Shown here piece after piece: positions 25,408-33,520 of a stretch of 64,000 nt of DNA (positions within the stretch are counted from its first letter, which is position 1; every line of letters starts with the position of its first letter). The notes beneath the pieces are model-generated. The model made no database searches. It was not told the origin of the DNA and was given only the letters and a program-made list of their open reading frames with translations. The stretch spans positions 1 to 64,000 of the forward strand of contig CANQVK010000001.1 of the NCBI GenBank assembly GCA_947627275.1. Reading direction: 5' to 3'. A program made the translations under genes and the position numbers. The DNA is from an uncultured Ruminococcus sp. (GTDB taxonomy: Bacteria > Bacillota > Clostridia > Oscillospirales > Ruminococcaceae).

Positions 25408-26586
25408 ATGCTGTTTAAAAATGCTTTTTTAAAAATATCTGCGGGAATATTGTCTGCATTCCTTTTAGGTTTATTCGGAACTGCGGGATATTATTCCTCA
25501 AATCTTCCCGATCATATTACTACGGAAAACGGAGCGGTGGAATTCGGAGCATACCCTAATCTCAGCGCCGATTATATCGCCGACGACCGAGCCGCCGTTT
25601 CCCTTATGGGAACGATACCCGTAAAATCGGTTGCGGTCGATCGTAAAGAGCCGCCCGTCCTTATTGCGGGAGGTTCGCCCTTCGGCATAAAGCTCCTTAT
25701 GGAGGGCGTAATGGTCACGGATATGGGCGACGTTGACGGAATTTCCTGCCCTGCCGAAGATGCCGGCATAGAGCTTGGAGACGTTATCACCCACGCCGAC
25801 AATGTTCCCCTGACCTCCAACAAAGACCTGCAAAGGGTCATATCCGAGAGCAGCGGAAATTCCGTAAAGCTGCGCATAAGCCGAGGTGGACAGGAGCTTA
25901 CCGCCGCCGTTTCGCCGATATACTCCGAAAAAGACGAAAAATGGCGAAGCGGCATGTGGGTTCGGGACAGTATCGCAGGTATCGGTACGCTTACCTTTAT
26001 AGACAAGGCTACGGGACGTTTTTCGGGACTTGGACACCCTATATGCGATTCCGATACGGGAGAGCTTGTCCCTCTGCACAGCGGAGAAGCCGTGCCTGTT
26101 AAAATAACCGAGACAAAAAAGGGACAGCCCGGCTCTCCCGGAGAGCTTCACGGACAGTTTACGGGACTTCCCATGTACGGAACGCTCAGCGGAAACAGCG
26201 GCTGCGGCGTTTTCGGAACTCTTTCCGATACGGGAGCTGAACGGCTCGGTACGTCCGCTGAATACAAGCTTGGGTATCGTCAGGACATTGCGCTCGGCGA
26301 AGCGTATATCCTTTCCACGGTATCGGGAACAGAACCGAAAATGTATTCCGCAGTTATCGAGGAAGTCGATTACAACAGCCGCAATGCGTCCAAAAATATG
26401 ATAATCCGCATAACGGACGAGGAGCTTATAAACAGCTCCGGCGGCATAGTTCAGGGAATGAGCGGAAGTCCGATAATTCAGAACGACCGTCTTGTCGGCG
26501 CGGTAACTCATGTGTTCGTAAACGATCCGACAAGGGGCTACGGCGTTTTCGCTGAGAGCATGTACGAAAATTTAATTAAAAACTGA
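25408..26586 (+). CDS. spoIVB: SpoIVB-type serine peptidase (S55)
   Basis: 392 residues. In spore formers this protease is secreted from the forespore and triggers the SpoIVFB/pro-sigma-K checkpoint. It shows an N-terminal signal anchor (about 7-27), a PDZ domain (about 95-170, DAGIELGDVITHADNVPL), and the S55 domain with His210 (GLGHPI) and Ser354 (GMSGSPI), closing with the family-typical PTRGYGVF. AAAGGAGAG before ATG 25408 decides the start; a long upstream in-frame extension overlaps the divergent gene and is spurious. Retention here implies that the organism can sporulate or descends from a spore former. Confidence 0.93.
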   Translation: MLFKNAFLKISAGILSAFLLGLFGTAGYYSSNLPDHITTENGAVEFGAYPNLSADYIADDRAAVSLMGTIPVKSVAVDRKEPPVLIAGGSPFGIKLLMEGVMVTDMGDVDGISCPAEDAGIELGDVITHADNVPLTSNKDLQRVISESSGNSVKLRISRGGQELTAAVSPIYSEKDEKWRSGMWVRDSIAGIGTLTFIDKATGRFSGLGHPICDSDTGELVPLHSGEAVPVKITETKKGQPGSPGELHGQFTGLPMYGTLSGNSGCGVFGTLSDTGAERLGTSAEYKLGYRQDIALGEAYILSTVSGTEPKMYSAVIEEVDYNSRNASKNMIIRITDEELINSSGGIVQGMSGSPIIQNDRLVGAVTHVFVNDPTRGYGVFAESMYENLIKN

Positions 26587-26594
26587 TCTAAACA

Positions 26595-26611
26595 GGGGGA
26601 CTATGTCCCCC
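26595..26611 (+). repeat. GGGGGAC/GTCCCCC hairpin module after spoIVB
   Basis: GGGGGAC (26595-26601), TAT, GTCCCCC (26605-26611). This matches the first hairpin of the MITE-B elements and stands alone here; it may double as a weak terminator for spoIVB. Confidence 0.6.
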
Positions 26612-26651
26612 TCGATTACATTTCCAATAGTGGGGTACGGCTTTACAGAAT

Positions 26652-26677
26652 AAAAGGGAGCTACAGAAGTAACTCCC
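26652..26677 (-). terminator. Terminator of the HPr gene
   Basis: On the minus strand GGGAGTTAC (26677-26669), TTCT loop, GTAGCTCCC (26664-26656) and a TTTT tract: a 9-bp stem with one G-U pair, 23 bases past the HPr stop. Confidence 0.75.
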
Positions 26678-26699
26678 AGAAGATTGTGAATCGCCTTTA

Positions 26700-26972
26700 T
26701 TATCTGTTTTCCTCACTGAAACCGCTGTCAACAAGTTCAATAAGAGCATCGACCGCAGCTCTTTCATCAGCGCCGTCGGCAATAATCTTTACATTAGTGC
26801 CGCCTACGATTCCAAGTGAAAGAATGCCGAGCAAGCTCTTAGCGTTTACTCTGCGCTCTTCCTTCTCGATCCAGATAGAAGACTTAAATTCGTTAGCCTT
26901 CTGGATGAAAAAGGTCGCAGGTCTTGCGTGAAGTCCTACCTGATTCTTAACCATTACTTCTCTGACAAACAT
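26700..26972 (-). CDS. ptsH: HPr-family phosphocarrier protein
   Basis: 90 residues, the usual HPr length. It contains the phosphorylatable His15 in GLHARPATFF and the regulatory Ser46 (NAKSLLGILSLGI), at the canonical positions. HPr passes phosphate from enzyme I to sugar PTS components, and its Ser46-phosphorylated form is the CcpA corepressor in Firmicutes. AGGAG at 26985-26981 fixes ATG 26972; a longer in-frame extension is not supported. No enzyme I gene is adjacent, so a mainly regulatory role is possible. It has its own promoter and terminator. Confidence 0.92.
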   Translation of the reverse strand: MFVREVMVKNQVGLHARPATFFIQKANEFKSSIWIEKEERRVNAKSLLGILSLGIVGGTNVKIIADGADERAAVDALIELVDSGFSEENR

Positions 26973-26999
26973 ATACAACTCTCCTATTCTCTGAGGTGA

Positions 27000-27015
27000 C
27001 GTATCGTTCGATACG
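27000..27015 (-). other. Leader hairpin of HPr mRNA
   Basis: CGTATCG (27000-27006), TT, CGATACG (27009-27015): a perfect 7-bp inverted repeat in the 5' untranslated region, about 28 bases upstream of the start codon. It could be an operator or an mRNA structure. Confidence 0.45.
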
Positions 27016-27047
27016 CCTATGAAAATATTTTTCAATTGCTGTAATAT

Positions 27048-27076
27048 ATTATACATTCATTTTTCTGCATAGTCAA
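27048..27076 (-). promoter_or_regulatory. HPr promoter
   Basis: On the minus strand TTGACT (27076-27071), 17-base spacer, TATAAT (27053-27048): a near-consensus sigma-A promoter giving a leader of about 70 bases. Confidence 0.82.
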
Positions 27077-27335
27077 CGGATTTTTGATTTAAAAATGACA
27101 CTTTGCCCGATTTTCTACATTTAGGTGCAATGAATGTACATTTTTCAAGTTTGCCTTGTGAATATTCACAACAAGCATATGAACAATATATGAATAAAAT
27201 ATTGGTGAACTTTCATAATTTTACACATGTATTTCTGTTAAATATGACCATAAGGAGAATCAAAAACAAAGTATACTCATTGTTGACGTAAACTTTTTTT
27301 ATTCTGAATGCTGTAAAAGAATGTTTAAAGAAACT
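27077..27335. other. AT-rich intergenic stretch with a 16-bp palindrome
   Basis: No supported gene. The one notable feature is the perfect palindrome TTGTGAATATTCACAA at 27156-27171, of operator type. It lies between the HPr promoter and the end of trmD and is not attached to an evident promoter. Confidence 0.4.
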
Positions 27336-28025
27336 TTATTTTATATAGTTTTCATACATATCGGGACGGCGTTCCTTTGTGAGCGCAACGCTCTGATCGT
27401 GCCGCCATGCCTCGATGTTTTTATGGTGACCCGAAAGAAGTACGGGCGGAACGGCTTCCCCCTCCCAGACCTCGGGTCGGGTATACTGCGGATATTCCAG
27501 AAGTCCGCTGTAAATGCTTTCATCCGTAAAGCATACATCGTCCGACAGCACCCCGGGGCAGAGCCTTGCAATGCAGTCCGTCAGGACTAATGCAGGCAGT
27601 TCGCCGCCTGTAAGCACGTAATCGCCTATAGAGATCTCCTCATCAACGATCTTGTCTATAACACGCTGATCAACGCCCTCATAATGACCGCATATTATAA
27701 GTATAGCGTCTGTTTGGGAAAGCTCTGCGGCTCTCTGTTCAGTCAGTACCTTGCCTTTCGGGGACATATATATAGTATGCGGCTTAGTCCCCCATTCGTC
27801 GCAGACAGCCTTATAGCAGTTATATATCGGTTCGCACTGCATGACCATGCCCATGCCGCCGCCGTATGGCGTGTCATCGACACGGCGGTGCTTATCCTGA
27901 GTATATTCCCGTATCTGACGGCAGGAGACTTCTATTTTGCCCGCCCGTCTTGCCCTGCCCACTATGCTTTCGTTTAAAACGGCTTCGCACATTTCGGGGA
28001 AAAGGGTCGCTATTTCAATTTTCAT
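27336..28025 (-). CDS. trmD: tRNA (guanine-N1)-methyltransferase TrmD
   Basis: 229 residues. It methylates G37 (N1) of tRNAs with a G at position 36, using S-adenosylmethionine, which prevents +1 frameshifting. The SPOUT trefoil-knot signature (LIICGHYEGVDQR at about residues 109-121, SIGDYVLTGGELPAL at about 131-145) and the ARRAGKIEV start region are typical. Its ATG overlaps the rimM stop by one base. The trmD-rimM pair is a standard bacterial arrangement; rpsP and rplS, often linked, are absent here. Confidence 0.96.
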   Translation of the reverse strand: MKIEIATLFPEMCEAVLNESIVGRARRAGKIEVSCRQIREYTQDKHRRVDDTPYGGGMGMVMQCEPIYNCYKAVCDEWGTKPHTIYMSPKGKVLTEQRAAELSQTDAILIICGHYEGVDQRVIDKIVDEEISIGDYVLTGGELPALVLTDCIARLCPGVLSDDVCFTDESIYSGLLEYPQYTRPEVWEGEAVPPVLLSGHHKNIEAWRHDQSVALTKERRPDMYENYIK

Positions 28026-28525
28026 CAGTCAAAAAGTCCCTCCAGCGGTCTTATTATCATCAAATCGCTTTCAACATCGGTAGATATTACGACATCGGGA
28101 ATTGCAGGGACAAGATACTCCCTGTCTCCCTTAATAACATACACATCGTTTGCTCCGTTTTGCAGAACGTCGGTAATTTTTCCGTATACAAAGCCGCTGT
28201 CGGCGTCCTTTACCTCCATGCCTATAAGATCTTGTATAAAAAATGTATTCTCGTCAAGCTCAAGGTCGTCGCGGTGCATAAACAGAATTTTGCTGCGGAG
28301 CTTTTCGGCGTCCTCAACAGTATTTATCCCCTCAAGCTTGGCTATTACCATGTTTTTGGCTGTACGGCTTCTCTCGATATATACCTCGTCCTTATTTTTA
28401 CCTAAGAACAAGCGTTCAAACTCGCAGAGCAGCTCGGGAGTATCGGTGTAAGGCATTATCTTGACTTCTCCCCTTATTCCGTGGGTAGTCACTATTTTCC
28501 CTGCTTCAAGGTATTCTTTTTTCAT
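28025..28525 (-). CDS. rimM: Ribosome maturation factor RimM
   Basis: 166 residues, normal length. RimM binds S19 and assists maturation of the 30S head. It has an N-terminal beta-barrel domain (GKIVTTHGIRGEVKI at about residues 8-22) and a C-terminal PRC barrel (LIGMEVKDADSGFVYGKITDVL and REYLVPAIPDVV). It lies between the hydrolase gene, which it overlaps by four bases, and trmD, forming an operon. Confidence 0.95.
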   Translation of the reverse strand: MKKEYLEAGKIVTTHGIRGEVKIMPYTDTPELLCEFERLFLGKNKDEVYIERSRTAKNMVIAKLEGINTVEDAEKLRSKILFMHRDDLELDENTFFIQDLIGMEVKDADSGFVYGKITDVLQNGANDVYVIKGDREYLVPAIPDVVISTDVESDLMIIRPLEGLFD

Positions 28526-29028
28526 TTTATCAATTCTCCGAAAAATTCTTTTAATGGAAGCGTTGCCCCCGAATGTTTGCCCTCGGGATAAACCGCATGA
28601 TTTTTTATTACCCGTCTTGTAAAGTCGTGATAGCTGATAATCTCGTCCTGACCGCCTATGATCGCAAATACCTTGCTTTGACTGATTTCTGAGAAACTGC
28701 CGAAAAGCCTTATAAATCCGCTTATATCCCCGCTGTATTCAAGCTGTGGGAGAGTAATGAACGGCATAAGACACGGATTTACAAGAACTGACGGAAGTCC
28801 GCTTTCTATGGAAAGGAGAAGCGCAAAAAATCCGCCGAGACTTGTTCCGACAATAACGTCGGGCTTGCTGTCCGACAAAACGTCAGACAGCGAGCTTAGT
28901 ATATTTTCGGGAGATTCCGCATCATAGTCGAGCTGCGGAGAGATAACATCGTAACCGAGTTCTTTCAGCGCAAGACATGCGGAATTTTCGGAGCTTCCCT
29001 TATATCCGTGAATATTCAGAATTTTCAT
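28522..29028 (-). CDS. YqiA-like alpha/beta-hydrolase family esterase
   Basis: 168 residues, cytosolic. A compact alpha/beta hydrolase: N-terminal strand and oxyanion region ILNIHGYKGS (residues 3-12), nucleophile elbow GTSLGG, an acidic residue in GGQDEIISYHDF, and His in GKHSG. It matches the UPF0227/YqiA group of small esterases, whose physiological substrate is not established. It is the first gene of the operon with rimM and trmD (four-base overlap); GAGGAATATT precedes the ATG. Confidence 0.82.
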   Translation of the reverse strand: MKILNIHGYKGSSENSACLALKELGYDVISPQLDYDAESPENILSSLSDVLSDSKPDVIVGTSLGGFFALLLSIESGLPSVLVNPCLMPFITLPQLEYSGDISGFIRLFGSFSEISQSKVFAIIGGQDEIISYHDFTRRVIKNHAVYPEGKHSGATLPLKEFFGELIK

Positions 29029-29188
29029 AATATTCCTCTTTTTTGTATGTTATTCATCTGCAATTTCTATTGATTCCGCTATTTTAAAAGCTGTTTCTTT
29101 ATCCGTTGATTTTACGATCACGGAATTGGAGCTGTTGAGATTATTTTTATCATACAATTCAACGAGATATGAATACTTATCAGATTTA

Positions 29189-29824
29189 TCACGGGGGGGT
29201 ACTGTAAAACGATAAAAAACCTATTCCCTTTTCCGTTTCAAACGAATACAGCTCATTACAATCGGCACAATACGCAGGGACTAACATTTCTTTCATATTC
29301 GCAACGGCAACGGTAAACAGCGGAGATCTACCATGTTTTATAACGCCGAAATCCTTTGAAGTGACATTAAATGTAAAATATAAAAACTCATACATATTTT
29401 CGGGACATTTGTAATCAATGCTTTTCATAGCTTTTTCAATATCCTTTTCCGAAAAACCGGTCTCACTATCGCCGAACATTGACGTAAACTCCTTTTCCTT
29501 CCACTCAAGAAAGAGTACCGTAGTATTTGCGTCTTTTTCAGCGTCCACAAATATTCTTCTTTTTACTTCGCTTTCATCATTCGGGTGAAGCTGATATACC
29601 TCGTTCGGAACTTTTACCGTCATTCCCGAACACTCGACAGTTTTCCAATCATTAGGTACAGGAACTTCGCCATAGGGAAATTCCTTTGCGGTGCAATTTA
29701 TATACTCGTATTTTTTGTTTACATACATTTTTGACAAAATTTGTAATCCGAAAACGTATGTTAAAACGGCAAGAATCATCAGTACCCCAAAAATAATTCC
29801 TGTTATCTTTAAAGGTTTTTTCAT
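29189..29824 (-). CDS. Hypothetical single-pass membrane protein, frameshifted at a C7 tract
   Basis: 211 residues as it stands: a cytosolic KKPLK start, one TM (about 6-28), then an extracytoplasmic domain of unknown family. GGGGA upstream of ATG 29824 supports the start over an upstream in-frame ATG. The frame ends TPP-stop just after seven consecutive C (29199-29193, minus strand). With six C the frame would continue uninterrupted for about 46 more codons to a TAA at 29052-29050, reading on from STPRDKSDKYSYLVELYDK. The present product is therefore probably truncated, by a real indel, slippage or a base-calling error. Confidence 0.7.
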   Translation of the reverse strand: MKKPLKITGIIFGVLMILAVLTYVFGLQILSKMYVNKKYEYINCTAKEFPYGEVPVPNDWKTVECSGMTVKVPNEVYQLHPNDESEVKRRIFVDAEKDANTTVLFLEWKEKEFTSMFGDSETGFSEKDIEKAMKSIDYKCPENMYEFLYFTFNVTSKDFGVIKHGRSPLFTVAVANMKEMLVPAYCADCNELYSFETEKGIGFLSFYSTPP

Positions 29825-29917
29825 GTCAATTTTCCCCAATTTCCACAGTTGACAAGCATTGGTAAACCGTTTCCTCGTCATTGCTGTGTACCCTTCTTTT
29901 TCACTTCATATTATCCT

Positions 29918-31357
29918 TTAATTCTTCATCTCGAAATTTTCGCCGAGAATATCCTTATTAGCTTCAAGAACAGGTCTGATAAAGTCCGCAAGGAACTCGT
30001 CAACCTGCTGTGAGCTTCTGCCTGTATAGCTCTCGGGTTTGAGAACGGCGTCAAGCTCCTCTCGGGTTATCATAAACAGAGGGTCGGCAAGAATAAGCTC
30101 GCAGAGGTTGTTGTCCTTTCCGTAGACCTTTACCTGCTCCCCTGCCGCCATTGAGTAATCCATAATTCTGTCGTGAAGCTCCTGACGGTTTCCGCCCTTC
30201 TTTACAGCGTCCATCATGATATTTTCGCTTGCCATGAAAGGCAACTCAGCCATGACGCGGCGGCGTATCATCTCGGGATATACAACGATACCCTTTGTAA
30301 CGTTCATCATAATGTTGAGTATTGCGTCAACGCCGAGGAACGCTTCCGCAACGGAAATACGCTTGTTTGCGGAATCGTCGAGAGTTCTCTCAAACCACTG
30401 AGTGCCTGCGGTAAACGCCGGATTAAGGCTGTCTATCATAACGTATCTTGCAAGGGACGTAATACGCTCGCATCTCATGGGATTGCGCTTGTACGCCATA
30501 GCGGACGAGCCTATCTGCTTCTTTTCACGGGGTTCTTCCATTTCCTTGAAGGATTGAAGTATTCTCATATCGTTGGAGAATTTGCTTGCCGTCTGTGCAA
30601 TACCGCTGAGAACGGCAAGTATCTGCGAATCTACCTTTCTCGAATAGGTCTGACCCGAAACGGGAACGACCTTATCGAAGCCCATTTCCTCGGCGATCAT
30701 TTTTTCAAGCGTCTTTATCTTATCCGTATCGCCCTCAAAAAGCTCCATGAATGAAGCCTGAGTACCCGTAGTTCCCTTTGAACCGAGAAGGCTCAGCGTT
30801 GATAGCCTGTATTCGAGATCGTTGAGATCCATAAGCAGCTCGTTAAGCCAAAGCGTAGCTCTCTTGCCGACTGTCGTAAGCTGCGCAGGCTGAAGATGAG
30901 TATACGCAAGGCATGGCATATCCTTGTATTCCTCGGCAAAATCCGCAAGATTATTCATAACGTTTACGAGCTTTCTGCGTACTACCTCAAGAGCGTCGCG
31001 CATAATGATAACGTCGGTATTGTCGCCGACATAACAGGAAGTCGCTCCCAGATGGATAATTCCGGCAGCCTCGGGACATGCCTGTCCGTAAGCGTAAACG
31101 TGGGACATAACGTCGTGACGGCTTATTTTTTCCCTTTCCTCGGCTACTTTGTAGTCAATGTCGTTGATATGCTCCTCAAGCTGCTTAACCTGCTCCTCAG
31201 TAACGGGGAGTCCGAGCTTCATCTCGGCTCTTGCCAAAGCTACCCAAAGCTTTCTCCATGTGGTGAATTTCTTGTCCGCTGAAAAAATATACTGCATTTC
31301 CTCGCTTGCATAACGCGTGCAGAATGGTGATTCATAGCTGTTGATATTTCCGCTCAT
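29918..31357 (-). CDS. purB: Adenylosuccinate lyase
   Basis: 479 residues. It catalyses two purine steps, releasing fumarate from SAICAR and from adenylosuccinate. It shows the fumarase/aspartase superfamily signature GSSAMAYKRNPMRCERI (about 282-298), the HDVMSH and TSCYVGDNTD active-site regions, and a normal C-terminal ADSL domain. AAGGAG precedes the ATG. It is monocistronic with a near-consensus promoter upstream; no other pur gene is adjacent. Confidence 0.97.
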   Translation of the reverse strand: MSGNINSYESPFCTRYASEEMQYIFSADKKFTTWRKLWVALARAEMKLGLPVTEEQVKQLEEHINDIDYKVAEEREKISRHDVMSHVYAYGQACPEAAGIIHLGATSCYVGDNTDVIIMRDALEVVRRKLVNVMNNLADFAEEYKDMPCLAYTHLQPAQLTTVGKRATLWLNELLMDLNDLEYRLSTLSLLGSKGTTGTQASFMELFEGDTDKIKTLEKMIAEEMGFDKVVPVSGQTYSRKVDSQILAVLSGIAQTASKFSNDMRILQSFKEMEEPREKKQIGSSAMAYKRNPMRCERITSLARYVMIDSLNPAFTAGTQWFERTLDDSANKRISVAEAFLGVDAILNIMMNVTKGIVVYPEMIRRRVMAELPFMASENIMMDAVKKGGNRQELHDRIMDYSMAAGEQVKVYGKDNNLCELILADPLFMITREELDAVLKPESYTGRSSQQVDEFLADFIRPVLEANKDILGENFEMKN

Positions 31358-31408
31358 GATAAATTCTCCTTAACTTTGCGTTTTATGAACGCACAATTTT
31401 TCATTTTA

Positions 31409-31437
31409 ATTATAGCATTTTATTATGCGCATGTCAA
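31409..31437 (-). promoter_or_regulatory. purB promoter
   Basis: On the minus strand TTGACA (31437-31432), 17-base spacer, TATAAT (31414-31409): a perfect consensus. The leader contains a small TGCGTT/AACGCA hairpin near 31377-31393. Confidence 0.88.
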
Positions 31438-31458
31438 CTCTATTAATTGATAATAAAC

Positions 31459-31760
31459 CACTGTCTGCAACTTTATACTTCCCTCTATTGCAAATTCAAA
31501 CAATGCTGCTGATATATAGCAAACGACAAAATATTTTGGCGTTTGCTATTTGCCGAGCCGCACGTAGCGAACGTTAGTGAGCGAATGTGCGAGGCAATTA
31601 AAATCAAAATTATAGTGAATGTCAAATTTATTTTGACGTTCACTATAATTTTTATTTGGATTTGCAATAGAGGAAAGTATAGCAGGGGGACGCAGTTCAC
31701 CCAATGTCATTAACTTAAGGAGATTCGTTACTTTAGTAGGCACACGACGTACCGTGTCCC
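31459..31760. mobile_element. Remnant of a MITE-B element interrupted by MITE-A
   Basis: A family-B left end, CACTGTCTGCAACTT (31459-31473), is interrupted by a family-A element and resumes with GCAGGGGGAC at 31682. A second B-like end, CAATGTCATTAACTTAAG (31702-31719), and a degraded GGCACACGACG/CGTGTCCC hairpin follow. No protein is encoded. The right end is not clear. Confidence 0.6.
31474..31681. mobile_element. Long MITE-A variant (208 bp) inserted at TA
   Basis: Ends TATACTTCCCTCTATTGCAA and the inverse ...TTGCAATAGAGGAAAGTATA. The interior differs from the 93-bp copies and has two further long hairpins: AGCAAACG.CAAAATATTTTG.CGTTTGCT (31517-31546) and a stem around TTATAGTGAA...TTCACTATAA. 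Excising it with one TA leaves CTTTAGCAGG, one base from the CTTAAGCAGG expected in uninterrupted MITE-B, so the insertion duplicated a TA. Confidence 0.8.
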
Positions 31761-31810
31761 TCACCTTGAGACAACAGATGACACAAAAGAAAAAATATGT
31801 TATAATTTGA

Positions 31811-31840
31811 TGTAACGATTTGAAGTTTTGACGTGTCTAA
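31811..31840 (+). promoter_or_regulatory. Candidate ECF-type promoter of the sigma/anti-sigma operon
   Basis: TGTAAC (31811-31816), 15 bases, CGTGTCTAA (31832-31840), resembling the AAC...CGTC pattern of ECF sigma promoters and placed just before the sigma gene, as expected for autoregulation. A vegetative-type TATAAT also occurs at 31801-31806 without a clear -35. Confidence 0.45.
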
Positions 31841-31879
31841 TATATGAAACGCTTTACAGGACGGAAAGGAGATGATGCC

Positions 31880-32374
31880 GTGAAAGAACTTGACGAGATA
31901 TACAGACTCTATGCCGCTGATATTTACCGTTATATCCTCGGACTGAGCCGCAATGAGGCACTTGCAAAGGACGTATTGCAGAATACCATGCTGAAAGCGT
32001 TTACCTCGGCAGACAAATTCCGCGGCGAGAGCAGCGTGAAAACATGGCTGTGCGGAATAGCCAAAAATGAATACTGCAACATTTTACGCCGTGCAGACAG
32101 CAAAAATCTTCCCCTTGACGAAGCCGCAAACGCCGTTGACGAAAATATCGAGCATAGATTCAATGACAGATTTCAGGCTCTTGAAATTCATCGGATTCTC
32201 CATGAGCTTGACGAACCGTACAAAGAGATATTCTCGCTGAGAGTATTTGCGGAACTGAAATTTGCAGACATCGGCGAGATATTCGGCAAATCGGAAAACT
32301 GGGCAAGAGTTACATTCTACAGAGCGAAAGAAAAAATCATAAAACTGCTGCGGGAAAAGGAGGAAAATTTATGA
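31880..32374 (+). CDS. ECF-subfamily RNA polymerase sigma factor
   Basis: 164 residues: sigma-70 region 2 (about 4-70, with DVLQNTMLKAFTSADKFRGESSVKTWLCGIAKN) and region 4 (about 105-158, LDEPYKEIFSLRVFAELKFADIGEIFGKSENWARVTFYRAKEKI). The start is taken as GTG 31880, eight bases after AAAGGAG (31865-31871); an ATG at 31844 would fall at the predicted transcription start. It overlaps the anti-sigma gene by four bases. It probably responds to an envelope signal relayed by that membrane protein. Confidence 0.9.
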   Translation: MKELDEIYRLYAADIYRYILGLSRNEALAKDVLQNTMLKAFTSADKFRGESSVKTWLCGIAKNEYCNILRRADSKNLPLDEAANAVDENIEHRFNDRFQALEIHRILHELDEPYKEIFSLRVFAELKFADIGEIFGKSENWARVTFYRAKEKIIKLLREKEENL

Positions 32375-33468
32375 AATGCGAAATAATCAGAGACTTGCTG
32401 CCGTTGTCCGGAGAGGGACTGTGCAGCGAGGAGAGCGAAAAATTGATAGCCGAGCATATCAGGGAATGCGAAAGCTGCCGTCTGCTGTATGAAAAGATTC
32501 CCGAAACGGAAACGGAAAAGCTGAACATACCGAACGAGAATGAGACATTCAAAAAAGTGAATCATAAGCTCCGAAAAATGAGCGTCAAAATGTGGATCAT
32601 CGGGATACTGCTGACAGCGGTTCTCAGTTGTGTGGGGTATCTCACTTTCGGGCAAGTCACAAAAATGGAAGGTACACGGAGCTTTGAAACTATCGCGCAG
32701 TCCTTTGAAGTTCGTAAAATCGCCGGCTATATCGCCGAAGGGGATTTTGATTCCTATATTGATTCGATTTCTGACGGATTTATTGTGGATATGTTCGATT
32801 TTATGAATCAAATAGAAGTTTCAAAGGAGATCTCGCAGCAGAGCCTTTCTGAAAATTTTAAAAAAGCTTACGGAAATGCAAAAGTTAAAGATATAAGCGT
32901 AAAAACCACTTATGGTCAGATGTACGCTGACGATTCTTATGTGGCGCACAGTACGGCAGAAATCGAATATAAAAATGGTAAGAAACTGTGTATTAACTTT
33001 GTGAAAAACGTTGACGGCAAATACATTTCAAGCAGTCCTGCTTATTTTTACGAAGCCGATGACGATGAAAAGAAATTTTATAACGCCGTTTACCTTGCAA
33101 ACTGGCACGAGATACTGCCTTTGGGTCTTACAGAAAAACTTATTCTCAGCGAATCCTCCGATATGTATGCCCGGCGTTTTCATAAGGAATACGAAGATGA
33201 TGTAAAGCGCGGCAAACAGGAATTTCTCGACAGCGGATTTACCGTGACTAACGCATATTTTTCACGCTGCCGATGCGACGCCGACAAGAAAATGTTCTAC
33301 TATGAGTTTACTATGGAAGCGTCCGACGATAAAGGTACGGCAATCATGACTGCTCGCGTTTATTATGACTATATGGGACTTTATCCGCCCGAAAAGGACA
33401 GCATAAAAATATATTCCGACAACTGCACCGCCGAACTCGAAAATGCTCTTTACAATTTCTTCGGATAA
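32371..33468 (+). CDS. Membrane anti-sigma factor with zinc-finger (ZAS) domain
   Basis: 365 residues. The N-terminal anti-sigma zinc domain has CxxHxxxCxxC-type features (Cys3, then His29, Cys33 and Cys36 in HIRECESC), a TM at about 74-94, and a roughly 270-residue extracytoplasmic domain of unknown family with two similar alpha/beta halves. It overlaps the ECF sigma gene by four bases and most likely sequesters that sigma factor at the membrane. A terminator follows 18 bases after the stop. Confidence 0.86.
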   Translation: MKCEIIRDLLPLSGEGLCSEESEKLIAEHIRECESCRLLYEKIPETETEKLNIPNENETFKKVNHKLRKMSVKMWIIGILLTAVLSCVGYLTFGQVTKMEGTRSFETIAQSFEVRKIAGYIAEGDFDSYIDSISDGFIVDMFDFMNQIEVSKEISQQSLSENFKKAYGNAKVKDISVKTTYGQMYADDSYVAHSTAEIEYKNGKKLCINFVKNVDGKYISSSPAYFYEADDDEKKFYNAVYLANWHEILPLGLTEKLILSESSDMYARRFHKEYEDDVKRGKQEFLDSGFTVTNAYFSRCRCDADKKMFYYEFTMEASDDKGTAIMTARVYYDYMGLYPPEKDSIKIYSDNCTAELENALYNFFG

Positions 33469-33485
33469 TATCTTCAACTTAAAAA

Positions 33486-33516
33486 ACCTCCTCGGAAACT
33501 CCGGGGAGGTCGTTTT
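33486..33516. terminator. Terminator after anti-sigma gene
   Basis: ACCTCCTCGGA (33486-33496), AAC loop, TCCGGGGAGGT (33500-33510), then CGTTTT; A-run on the left side. An 11-bp stem with one T-G pair, possibly bidirectional. Confidence 0.85.
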
Positions 33517-33520
33517 AAAT

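Noticed and set aside
25498-26511. Long open frame (337 codons) antisense to spoIVB
   Set aside because: It is a shadow of the well-supported SpoIVB reading frame, lacks a ribosome-binding site and has no recognisable protein features.
29189-29191. TGA as a selenocysteine codon
   Set aside because: The next in-frame codon is TAA, so readthrough would add one residue only; the frameshift explanation fits better.
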